From NCBI GenBank assembly GCA_905193765.1, contig CAJJPZ010000021.1:1-21786 (forward strand): a DNA stretch of 21,786 bases, read 5' to 3'. The translations under genes and the position numbers were made by a program. This document shows, one piece after another, positions 13,163 to 20,360 of this stretch (positions are counted from its first letter, which is position 1; each line of letters starts with the position of its first letter). A model generated the notes under the pieces. That model made no database searches, had not been told where the DNA came from, and was given only the letters and a program-made list of their open reading frames with translations. This DNA is from an uncultured Eubacterium sp. Lineage in GTDB: Bacteria > Bacillota > Clostridia > Peptostreptococcales > Anaerovoracaceae.

Positions 13163-13684
13163 TTATTTCCCGCCGATGAGTACTTCCTTGCCGCGGAATG
13201 CGAACCCGTAGTGTCTTATCCGCTCAGGCCCGATGCCTCTGGCTATCAGGTCGGCATCGTAATTTTTCTCTTCGATCTGCTTCAGAGCGGCGTTTACCGT
13301 GTCTTCCAGAGACTTTTCCTTTTTAGGATCATGGACTTTGAACTCAAAGATATAGGCGTCGCAGCTGGGATCCGTGGGTTCGAGGCAGACGTCGTATCTG
13401 TCGAATCCGCATTCTCTGTTGGACCTCACGGTGTAGCTGAGATTAAAGTCGGTGATCAGGCCGAGGACGAATCCATGATAGAAATTCTCAGGGTTTTTCC
13501 CGCTGGTATCAAAGTAGCTGAATACAGCTTCTGTTGTTCTGTTGACGTAGCTGTTCATGGATTCCAGATCATTGCGCAGCAGTGCCTTGATGAAGCGGTT
13601 GTAATCTGCATGCTGATCGTTGAACCATGTCCGGATGAGTTTTGTGAACATGCTGCGGACTTCGGTGTTCGTTATCTTCAGCAC
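13163..13684 (-). pseudogene. Truncated AAA-ATPase-like/PD-(D/E)XK protein: nuclease domain only
   Basis: The 173-residue frame starts LKITNTEVRSMFTKLIRTWF and contains NFYHGFVLGL, RSNRECGFDRYDVCLEP and DAYIFEFKVHD, the last with the E-x-K of a PD-(D/E)XK nuclease fold. It ends in the typical RHYGFAFRGKEVLI. This matches the C-terminal third of a common Clostridia/Bacteroidetes family (AAA-ATPase_like followed by PDDEXK_9), whose full members are about 500-580 residues. The ATPase half is absent: upstream there are only about 130 bases before the next gene. It is therefore most likely a relic, although a GGAAG site precedes the ATG and expression of the isolated domain is possible. Confidence 0.7.
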
Positions 13685-13811
13685 ATATATATCGCTTCCA
13701 TTTTATCAGTATTACATTGACATATCCCGCCCCCAGTTTATCCCCCGTTTAAACTTTCCTCGCCGATCTGTGTTATCATATAGACATACGACATGATAAG
13801 GAGGCGTATAT

Positions 13812-14123
13812 ATGTGGCTTTTATTCGCCTGCGGCTCGGCAGTGTTCGCAGGACTGACGGCAATACTTGCAAAATGCGGCATCAGGGAGACCGATTCCAC
13901 CGTGGCAACGGCGGTACGGACCATCGTGATGCTGGGCTTCTCCTGGCTCTGCTACTACAAGGCGCTGCAGAACGGACCGGCCAGTGTGGTAGTGCCGGTG
14001 GACAAACTCAGCATCCTCATAACAGTATTCTTCTCATGGATAGTGTTCGGAGAAAAATTGTCAAAAAAATCCGCCGCAGGACTGGCAGGCATCGTAACAG
14101 GAACGCTGCTGATGCTGGCGTGA
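13812..14123 (+). CDS. EamA-type membrane transporter with internal in-frame deletion
   Basis: This 103-residue hydrophobic protein starts WLLFACGSAVFAGLTAILAKCG and ends AAGLAGIVTGTLLMLA, the two ends of the single-EamA-domain transporters (usually about 140 residues). VVVPVDKLSILITVFFSWIVFGEKL is the conserved third quarter. In full-length relatives roughly 35-40 residues, about one and a half membrane segments, lie between the ATAVRTIVML and SWLCYYKAL stretches; here they are almost joined. The frame is kept, so the loss is a clean internal deletion. AAGGAGG seven bases before the ATG is strong. It probably no longer folds as a normal transporter, but it is not interrupted. Confidence 0.72.
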   Translation: MWLLFACGSAVFAGLTAILAKCGIRETDSTVATAVRTIVMLGFSWLCYYKALQNGPASVVVPVDKLSILITVFFSWIVFGEKLSKKSAAGLAGIVTGTLLMLA

Positions 14124-14201
14124 GGACAGGCTTTTGCGTTTGGCATCGATCAGAGACGTTGTGCAGGGTATGTGATCTAAAAGCAAAATACAGAACTCAA
14201 G

Positions 14202-14257
14202 AGACTGAAATTTTTCATAGTTGCCAAATTTCAGTCTGATGTGATAAGATTATCTTA
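14202..14257. promoter_or_regulatory. Two inverted repeats before the AcoR-like gene
   Basis: AGACTGAAATTT (14202-14213) and AAATTTCAGTCT (14226-14237) are perfect 12-bp arms; no T-run follows. TAAGAT-T-ATCTTA (14245-14257) is a perfect 13-base palindrome just downstream. They lie between the EamA-type gene and the activator start and could be operators or an attenuating hairpin. Confidence 0.5.
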
Positions 14258-14289
14258 GAGTTGGAGTTTTGTAGAAGGAGCATCTGACA

Positions 14290-15930
14290 ATGAACTATTT
14301 CAATAAAGACTATGAGAAGAAACTAATTGAAGCATTTGACGCTTTTGTTAATGACAGACCATATGATTATTCATTTTTAAGACCGGAAATATATTCGTCA
14401 TGGCTGAGGTCAAAAGAGTTTTGCATAAATTACGATAAGCCAGTCAGATTCAATAAACTGGATGATAAGGCGACTAAGAAACTTATAAAAGAAAACTCTC
14501 TTTTTATCCAGATCGCGCGCAGGCATTTGACGAAAATATATGATGTCATAAAACCCACAGGATATTATATTTTTATAAGTGATAGCAGAGGATATCTGCT
14601 GGATATAATCATGGATGAGGAGACAAGGAGCAATTTTGAGAGAGATCTTTCTCTTGTGATCGGCGCTAGCAGAAACGAACGGTATGCAGGAACCAATGCA
14701 ATAGGTACATGCCTTTATGAAAAAAAGCCTATGGTTTTTTGGGGAGAGGAACACTATAACCTTGTGCACAAACGATACACATGCTCCGGCGCACCGGTCA
14801 TGGATGCGGAAGGTAATGTGATAGGGGCAGTTTCAATTACTGGTAAGAAAGAAAGCTATAATGAGCATACCCTTGCTATAGTGATTTCCATATGCGCTGC
14901 AATAGAGGAAGATCTGAGACAGAGCAGCAGGAAAACTCAGGACAACAATACCATATATACATTTGAAAATATAGTTGGCGAATGTGACAAGATGAGAGAG
15001 GCTAAAGAACTGGCAAAACAGATAGCCGGACTTGATACGCCTGTCCTTCTGTGGGGGGAGAGCGGGACCGGCAAAGAGGTATTCGCGCAGGCCATACATA
15101 ATGAGAGCGGCCGTAGCGGTGAACCGTTTATAGGAATAAACTGTGGGGCAATACCTAGAGAGCTCATAGAAAGCGAACTCTTCGGATATGATGGAGGATC
15201 ATTTACAGGAGCAAGAAAAGAAGGCGGGATCGGAAAGCTGGAGGCTGCAAACGGAGGAACTCTTTTTCTTGATGAGGTTGAAAGCATGCCTCTTGATGTT
15301 CAGATAAAACTTCTTCGTGTGTTGTCGACATTCAGAGTAACCAGAGTCGGGTCGAATAAAGAAATCCCCATCGATATAAGGATAATATCTGCAACAAAGA
15401 AAGACCTTTATATAGAATCGGAACAAGGCAGATTCAGGGAGGATCTATATTATCGGATAAATACCATAGCACTCAGGATACCGCCATTGAGAGACCGTGG
15501 TGGAGATATACGTATGCTGGCGGACTTTTATATCAGCAAGGTTAAGAAGAATATAGGCATAACAGAACTGATGATCCCAGGAGACTTCTATGAGATGCTG
15601 GACAATTACGACTGGAAAGGCAATGTTCGTGAGCTTCGAAATATAATAGAGGGTGCCGTATCGCTTTCTAAAAACGGCGGTGTTCTGAATACATCTATGC
15701 TGCCAGATCGTATGACTGGCAGAAACAAAGACATTGAACAGACATTATCTGATGCAGAAAAAGGCAGGAATAAACGACTCAAAGAAATAGAGGTGGATGT
15801 CATTCGCAATGCAATAGAATTTACGAATGGCAATCTGTCGGCAGCGGCAAAAGCACTGGGCATTGCACGTAGTACTCTGTACAAGAAGATAAAGGAAAAT
15901 CAGGAACTGTCCGGGTATATCAGCAAATAG
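14290..15930 (+). CDS. AcoR-like sigma-54-dependent activator (GAF-type sensor, AAA+, Fis-type HTH)
   Basis: This 546-residue enhancer-binding protein has an N-terminal ligand-sensing half (1-215). WLRSKEF near 38-44, NERYAGTNAIGTCL (129-142) and SGAPVMDAEGNVIGAVSITG (166-185) are the hallmarks of AcoR/DhaR-type activators with a GAF domain. The AAA+ half has Walker A GESGTGKE (256-263), GSFTGA (303-308, Ser in place of the usual Ala) and Walker B GGTLFLDE (322-329). The C-terminus is a Fis-type helix-turn-helix (GNLSAAAKALGIARSTLYKKI). AAGGAG fixes the start. AcoR/DhaR relatives respond to small alcohols or ketones such as acetoin and dihydroxyacetone. The perfect sigma-54 promoter at 16222 and TGTCC sites 140-180 bases before it make the downstream dehydrogenase operon its target. 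Confidence 0.94.
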   Translation: MNYFNKDYEKKLIEAFDAFVNDRPYDYSFLRPEIYSSWLRSKEFCINYDKPVRFNKLDDKATKKLIKENSLFIQIARRHLTKIYDVIKPTGYYIFISDSRGYLLDIIMDEETRSNFERDLSLVIGASRNERYAGTNAIGTCLYEKKPMVFWGEEHYNLVHKRYTCSGAPVMDAEGNVIGAVSITGKKESYNEHTLAIVISICAAIEEDLRQSSRKTQDNNTIYTFENIVGECDKMREAKELAKQIAGLDTPVLLWGESGTGKEVFAQAIHNESGRSGEPFIGINCGAIPRELIESELFGYDGGSFTGARKEGGIGKLEAANGGTLFLDEVESMPLDVQIKLLRVLSTFRVTRVGSNKEIPIDIRIISATKKDLYIESEQGRFREDLYYRINTIALRIPPLRDRGGDIRMLADFYISKVKKNIGITELMIPGDFYEMLDNYDWKGNVRELRNIIEGAVSLSKNGGVLNTSMLPDRMTGRNKDIEQTLSDAEKGRNKRLKEIEVDVIRNAIEFTNGNLSAAAKALGIARSTLYKKIKENQELSGYISK

Positions 15931-16041
15931 ACTTGCAAAATCCCGGAGATATAGAATGAAGTGGATATCCGGAGTTACAATGAGAATAGAAAGCTGTTCT
16001 GACAGATATTTTTCCTGAGCGATCATAGTATGTGCGTAAAA

Positions 16042-16082
16042 GACAAAGTGTCCGAAAAAGCGACAATGAGTGTCCGGAAACA
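16042..16082 (+). promoter_or_regulatory. Candidate upstream activator sites for the AcoR-like protein
   Basis: GACAAAGTGTC (16042-16052), TGTCCGAAAAAGCGACA (16049-16065) and TGTCCGGAAACA (16071-16082) form overlapping TGTC...GACA-type inverted repeats. They lie 140-180 bases upstream of the sigma-54 promoter, the usual enhancer distance. Confidence 0.5.
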
Positions 16083-16147
16083 AAACGAATATTCAGAAAA
16101 TATACGATGCAGTAAACTGTACAAAGTATAATAATATAATACAGGTT

Positions 16148-16190
16148 AAAACAAAACAAAGCTTGAATTTTCAAGCTTTGTTTTGTTTTT
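16148..16190 (+). terminator. Long-stem terminator between enhancer and promoter
   Basis: AAAACAAAACAAAGCTTG (16148-16165) and CAAGCTTTGTTTTGTTTT (16172-16189) form an 18-bp stem ending in T. It should stop read-through from the activator gene so the operon depends on sigma-54; A- and T-rich arms make it work in both directions. Confidence 0.75.
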
Positions 16191-16221
16191 ATAATTGCTG
16201 CAAACTGAAGGATGACTTGAA

Positions 16222-16237
16222 TGGCACGTGCTTTGCT
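16222..16237 (+). promoter_or_regulatory. Sigma-54 (-24/-12) promoter, perfect consensus
   Basis: TGGCACGTGCTTTGCT matches TGGCAC-R-N4-TTGCW at every defined base. The predicted start near 16248 is about 35 bases before the aldehyde dehydrogenase ATG. Confidence 0.9.
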
Positions 16238-16283
16238 TATATAAAAGGCAGAAGATAAAATCAGACCAAGGAGGAAAATAGCA

Positions 16284-17720
16284 ATGAAAATGATCATTGG
16301 TGGACAGTATGTCGATTCATCGGACGGAAACGTTAAAGACGTACTCGATCCGGGAACGATGCAGGTGATTGATACTATACCTGCAGCAACAGAAGACGAT
16401 GTGAAGAAAGCTGTGAAAACAGCCAAAGAAGGTCAGAAGATCTGGGAAAATGTTCCTTTGCATCAGAGAATAGATATCCTGAGAAAATATCATGATATGT
16501 TTCTTGACGCCAAAGATGAGTTCGTAGAACTTGCAGCAAAGGAAATGGGAAAAACAGTAGGCCATGCAGAGGCTGAATTCATCAATTCAGCAAGTCTGGC
16601 AGAGCATTTCTGTGATGCAGCCAGGACACTCAAGGGAGAATCATTCCCGGCTGGAGATCACTATTCGAATGAAGCGGATATGATGATTACAGTAAGAGAA
16701 CCGCATGGTGTGGTGGTATGTATAATACCATTTAATTTCCCGTTTGAATTATTTAATCACAAGGTGGTGCCTGCACTGCTTATGGGCAATGCTGTAGTGA
16801 TAAAACCGGCATCAGAAACACCGTTCTGCAACATAAAGATGGCAGAGCTTCTTGTAAAGGCAGGTGTTGAACCGAAGGCAGTGAATCTGGTAACAGGTAG
16901 CGGCAGCAAGGTAGGAAACTGGTTAACAAATGACCCTGATGTTGATGCAGTGACTTTCACAGGAAGTACAGAAGTCGGCAGAGAGATCGGTGCAAACTGC
17001 GGCAGGAATCTGACGCCGGTATCACTTGAACTCGGCGGCAATGACTCACTGATAATACTGGAGGATGCAGATATGGAGCTGGCAGTAGCGGAGGCTGTTG
17101 GCGGCAGAGCGTATTGTTCAGGGCAGGTATGCTGTGCCAACAAGAGGATGCTTGTGCAGAATTCTGTAAAAGAGGAATTCACTGAGAAACTGATAGAGGC
17201 TCTTAAAAAAGAGAAGCCGGGCAATCAGTTCGATCCTGAAAGTACATACGGTCCTCTTGTAAGCGAAGGAGCCGCAGAAGATGTTGAGGCTCAGATACAG
17301 CATACAGCAGCACAGGGCGGCAAGATCCTGCTTGGCGGCAGACGTTTTGACCGAACTTTCATCGAACCTACTGTTATCGACGTGACCCCTGATATGGACG
17401 TTGCGAAGGATCTTGAAATATTCGGACCTGTATGGCCGATCATAGGATTTGATACAGTTGATGATGCTATAAGACTTTCAAATGCATCGATGTACGGTCT
17501 TTCAGGCGGGGTAGTGAGCAGCGATATAAATAAAGGCATGCATGTAGCCAAGCATATGGAAGCCGGCTGCTGTGTAGTCAATGGTGGCGGCTGCTACAGA
17601 GCACCGGGACAGCCGTTCGGCGGATTCAAGAACAGTGGTATCGGACAGGAAGGCGGAACATACACACTCAAAGAAATGTGTCGGGAAAAGTCCATAGTAC
17701 TCAGGAATGCATTCAAATAA
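16284..17720 (+). CDS. NAD(P)-dependent aldehyde dehydrogenase
   Basis: This 478-residue enzyme oxidises an aldehyde to the acid in the cytosol. Family motifs are all present: PFNFP with Asn151, the cofactor lysine in VIKPASETP (Lys174), FTGSTEVG (225-232), the general base Glu249 in LELGGN, catalytic Cys283 in GQVCC, and EIFGPVWPI near the C-terminus. AAGGAGG fixes the start. It is the first gene after the sigma-54 promoter and is followed after 43 bases by an alcohol dehydrogenase, so the pair would take an alcohol through an aldehyde to an acid. The non-acylating type fits because it has no CoA-dependent fusion. The substrate cannot be read; semialdehydes and hydroxyaldehydes are possible. 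Confidence 0.93.
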   Translation: MKMIIGGQYVDSSDGNVKDVLDPGTMQVIDTIPAATEDDVKKAVKTAKEGQKIWENVPLHQRIDILRKYHDMFLDAKDEFVELAAKEMGKTVGHAEAEFINSASLAEHFCDAARTLKGESFPAGDHYSNEADMMITVREPHGVVVCIIPFNFPFELFNHKVVPALLMGNAVVIKPASETPFCNIKMAELLVKAGVEPKAVNLVTGSGSKVGNWLTNDPDVDAVTFTGSTEVGREIGANCGRNLTPVSLELGGNDSLIILEDADMELAVAEAVGGRAYCSGQVCCANKRMLVQNSVKEEFTEKLIEALKKEKPGNQFDPESTYGPLVSEGAAEDVEAQIQHTAAQGGKILLGGRRFDRTFIEPTVIDVTPDMDVAKDLEIFGPVWPIIGFDTVDDAIRLSNASMYGLSGGVVSSDINKGMHVAKHMEAGCCVVNGGGCYRAPGQPFGGFKNSGIGQEGGTYTLKEMCREKSIVLRNAFK

Positions 17721-17763
17721 ATCGACGATAAATATATTATGCGTAAAGCTAAGGAGGGTAAAA

Positions 17764-18975
17764 ATGTTTAGACAAGTAGCACAGCTTCCTTTGGACTATG
17801 ATCTGTTCAAAGGACACGATTCGATTTTTAATTACAGTCCGTCAGGTTCGATTATATTCGGGAACGGAGCAGTAAACAAAGTCGGCGAAGAAGTTAAGAG
17901 GCTGGGAGGCAAAAAAGTCGTACTCTGTACAGATGAAGGTCTCGTAAAGTTCGGCATCGCACAGAAGGTCATCGATTCTCTGGCAGATGCAGGCGTAGAG
18001 TATGCGATCTTTGATAAGTGTGAAGCGAATCCATCCGTAGAAACTGTAGAGAAAGTAACTGAACTTGCCAAGGATGCAGACATGCTGATCGGTCTGGGTG
18101 GAGGAAGCTCGATAGACCCTGCCAAGGCTGCTGCAATCATGGCAACAAATGAAGGCAATATCAGAGATTATGAGGGATGCGATCTTTTCCCGAATGCTCC
18201 GCTCCCGGTAATCGCTATTCCTACAGCTTCAGGTACAGGTGCAGAGGTAACATGCTTCGCTGTAGTTACGGACGTTCAGCAGGAATGGAAAATGGCTATC
18301 GGTGGTTCATACAACATTCCGTCACTGGCTATATGCGACCCGGCGCTCACTGCATCACTGCCTCCGCTTTTTACTGCAGCAACAGGCATGGATGCACTGA
18401 CACATGCTATTGAAGGCTTTATTTCAAGAGCAAGTGATCCTATATCAGATGCACTGCTTGGCAAAGCTATAAAACTCATTGCCGGTGCACTGCAGAGAGC
18501 AACCTTCAAGGGAGAAGCAGACAAGGATGCACGTTATGACATGATGATGGGAAGCACGCTGGCAGGAATGGGCTTCGTCAACACGATCCTCGGGATCTCA
18601 CATTCCATGGCACATCCTCTGGGAGCAATGTTCGGCGTACCTCATGGTGTAGGCAATGCTATATGTCTTCCGGTGACAATGGAGTTCAATCTCTATTCAA
18701 ACCCTGAAAAAATGGCAGAAATTGCTCATTTATTCGGCAAGAACGTAAATGGCATGGATGAAATAGAGGCAGCAAAGGTTGCAGTGAATGCCGTGTATGA
18801 ACTGCTTGATTCACTGCCGATCCCACCGCTTTCAAGCTACGGAGTGACAGAAGAAGACATTCCTAAGCTGGCTGAAGAGGCAATGAAGGGTGGAGACAGA
18901 GGAACAAATCCGAGAGAAACTACTGTGGAAGATTTCCATGTGCTTTACAAGAAGACTCTTGAATTAAAAAAATAA
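17764..18975 (+). CDS. Iron-type (group III) alcohol dehydrogenase
   Basis: The ATG at 17764, seven bases after AAGGAGGG, gives 403 residues; an in-frame GTG 57 bases further upstream lies inside the previous gene and lacks such a site. The nucleotide-binding motif is GGGSSIDPAK (112-121). The metal ligands of the family are visible as Asp210 and His214 (GMDALTHAIEG) and His280 and His294 (GISHSMAHPLG, GVPHGVGNA). Such enzymes interconvert alcohols or diols and aldehydes with NAD(H). Relatives include 1,3-propanediol, lactaldehyde and 4-hydroxybutyrate dehydrogenases. The operon context suggests oxidation of an imported alcohol or hydroxy acid. Confidence 0.93.
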   Translation: MFRQVAQLPLDYDLFKGHDSIFNYSPSGSIIFGNGAVNKVGEEVKRLGGKKVVLCTDEGLVKFGIAQKVIDSLADAGVEYAIFDKCEANPSVETVEKVTELAKDADMLIGLGGGSSIDPAKAAAIMATNEGNIRDYEGCDLFPNAPLPVIAIPTASGTGAEVTCFAVVTDVQQEWKMAIGGSYNIPSLAICDPALTASLPPLFTAATGMDALTHAIEGFISRASDPISDALLGKAIKLIAGALQRATFKGEADKDARYDMMMGSTLAGMGFVNTILGISHSMAHPLGAMFGVPHGVGNAICLPVTMEFNLYSNPEKMAEIAHLFGKNVNGMDEIEAAKVAVNAVYELLDSLPIPPLSSYGVTEEDIPKLAEEAMKGGDRGTNPRETTVEDFHVLYKKTLELKK

Positions 18976-19004
18976 CAGAACCAGACGATGTGAAAGGAGA
19001 AGAG

Positions 19005-19781
19005 ATGAGTTATAAGAAGATCAGTTTCGATCTTGCAGGAAAAGTTGCAGTAGTTCTTGGCGGAACGAGAGGCATAGGCAGAGGTATTGCGCTCACACTT
19101 GCGGATCATGGTGCAACAGTTGTTCCCGCAAGCAGGAAGATAGAAAATGCTAAAAAAGTTGTTGAAGAAATAAATGCTATGGGTAGGGAAAGTCTGCTGA
19201 CTTCCGTGGATTCAACCAGTGAAGAAGGGCTTGAGAGACTCAGGGATGAGGTTCTTGAAAAGTTCGGGAAGATAGATATTCTTGTGAACTCTCAGGGCGT
19301 TGAGGTCAGAGGATACATAAAGGATTATTCTTTTGAAGACTGGCGCAAGGTCATGTCCGTGAATGCCGATTCGGTTTTTCTTGCAACTAAAGTGTTCGGT
19401 AACGAAATGATAAAAAACGGCAGCGGAAAGATAATAAACGTTGCGTCCATGGCGTCATTCCTCGGGCTGATCGAGGCACCTGCGTATACCGCAAGCAAAG
19501 GTGCAGTAATGCAGTTTACCAAGGCGAGTGCACTCGAATTCGCTCCGTATAATATACAGGTCAATGGTATTGCACCGGGATGGTTCAAGACAGAACTTAC
19601 ACAGCCTGTACAGGATAATAAAGAGCTCTTTGAAAGTATAAAGAAGAAGATTCCATTAGGCGACTGGGGAGATGTAGAAGAGCTTGGCGCCTGTGCAGTG
19701 TATCTGGCGTCCGATGCCGGCAATTATGTGACCGGAGTAACCATTCCTGTGGATGGAGGCTTTCTTTATAACGGGGCATAA
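19005..19781 (+). CDS. Short-chain dehydrogenase/reductase (SDR)
   Basis: The ATG at 19005 is chosen because AAAGGAGAAG precedes it; a GTG at 18990 in the same frame overlaps that site. The 258-residue protein has the classical SDR features: GGTRGIG (19-25) for the cofactor, NSQG (95-98, usually NNAG), Asn120, Ser148, and Tyr161-x3-Lys165 in YTASK, and ends in PVDGGFLYNG. It is 29 bases behind the alcohol dehydrogenase and should be co-transcribed. It would oxidise or reduce a hydroxyl or keto group of the same substrate. A 3-oxoacyl reductase-like function is possible but not shown. Confidence 0.92.
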   Translation: MSYKKISFDLAGKVAVVLGGTRGIGRGIALTLADHGATVVPASRKIENAKKVVEEINAMGRESLLTSVDSTSEEGLERLRDEVLEKFGKIDILVNSQGVEVRGYIKDYSFEDWRKVMSVNADSVFLATKVFGNEMIKNGSGKIINVASMASFLGLIEAPAYTASKGAVMQFTKASALEFAPYNIQVNGIAPGWFKTELTQPVQDNKELFESIKKKIPLGDWGDVEELGACAVYLASDAGNYVTGVTIPVDGGFLYNGA

Positions 19782-19788
19782 TTCATTG

Positions 19789-19971
19789 ATCAGGTCATTT
19801 CATTGAAAAAACACAGGCTAAAACCATATGAGCTTTGTATTTGACCTGAACAGGTTATAAAAATGCACATTGCCCCGCCAGACAATGTGCATTAGATTTC
19901 AGGTTATCAATCATGCGAACTGATGCAGCATACTGCCTGTAGTACTATGGGCAGATATGCTATGACCTGAA
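19789..19971 (+). other. Structured intergenic region with five ACCTGA-type repeats
   Basis: Motif ATRACCTGAA occurs five times: 19789-19798 (minus), 19841-19850 (plus), 19849-19858 (minus), 19898-19907 (minus) and 19962-19971 (plus). TCAGGTCA (19790-19797) can pair with TGACCTGA (19842-19849). ATGCACATTG and CAATGTGCAT (19863-19892) form a 10-bp hairpin. CAGGTTAT (19900-19907) pairs with ATGACCTG (19962-19969), enclosing GCATA-TGCC/GGCA-TATGC. Three successive stems suggest either an RNA structure or operators for a dimeric regulator before the transport genes. Bases 19972-20100 are AT-rich with no clear promoter. Confidence 0.5.
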
Positions 19972-20100
19972 CCAAGTTAATTATAACACTTTAAAAAAAT
20001 AAATAAATAACAGAGACAGATTTTTTCCTTTTACATTTTAAATAAATCAATATTATTTATTATTTGTCAGGAAACTGATGAAAGAAAAAGGAGGTTACTT

Positions 20101-20343
20101 ATGATTTATGAAAACCCGGCTCCGTATATCCTATATTATGCATTACAGCTTCCGCTTGTAATCATAGCTATAATAATAATGTATAAAAGCGGAGATTTTA
20201 GTAGCAAAGTTCAGAAAGATGGTGGAACAAAAATAATGCTGTTTTTAGTATTGTTTGCGGCGATCCTTTTCCCTGTAGGTCATGCTTTATGGCATTTTGA
20301 ATTCCCTACAATGTTCCCGTTACATGAAACGATTCTTAAGTAG
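20101..20343 (+). CDS. Small membrane protein preceding the symporter
   Basis: This 80-residue protein has two predicted membrane segments: YILYYALQLPLVIIAIIIMY (about 9-28) and IMLFLVLFAAILFPVGHALW (about 45-64), joined by a charged loop (KSGDFSSKVQKDGGTK). AAGGAGG is close upstream. It ends 17 bases before the symporter start. Several sodium:solute symporter families have such a short partner subunit (for example those in the DUF4212 and DUF3311 families). I do not recognise the exact family, but the arrangement points to an accessory subunit. Confidence 0.7.
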   Translation: MIYENPAPYILYYALQLPLVIIAIIIMYKSGDFSSKVQKDGGTKIMLFLVLFAAILFPVGHALWHFEFPTMFPLHETILK

Positions 20344-20360
20344 AAAGAAAGGAGGATAAA

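Noticed and set aside
17707..17763. Upstream extension of the alcohol dehydrogenase
   Set aside because: The added residues overlap the aldehyde dehydrogenase end and lack a ribosome binding site; AAGGAGGG sits right before the ATG at 17764.
18990..19004. GTG start for the SDR
   Set aside because: It would place the AAAGGAGAAG ribosome binding site inside the gene; the ATG at 19005 is correctly spaced.
19853..19866. GG-N10-GC match before the symporter genes
   Set aside because: The flanking bases do not fit TGGCAC or TTGC and the site lies within the stem repeats.
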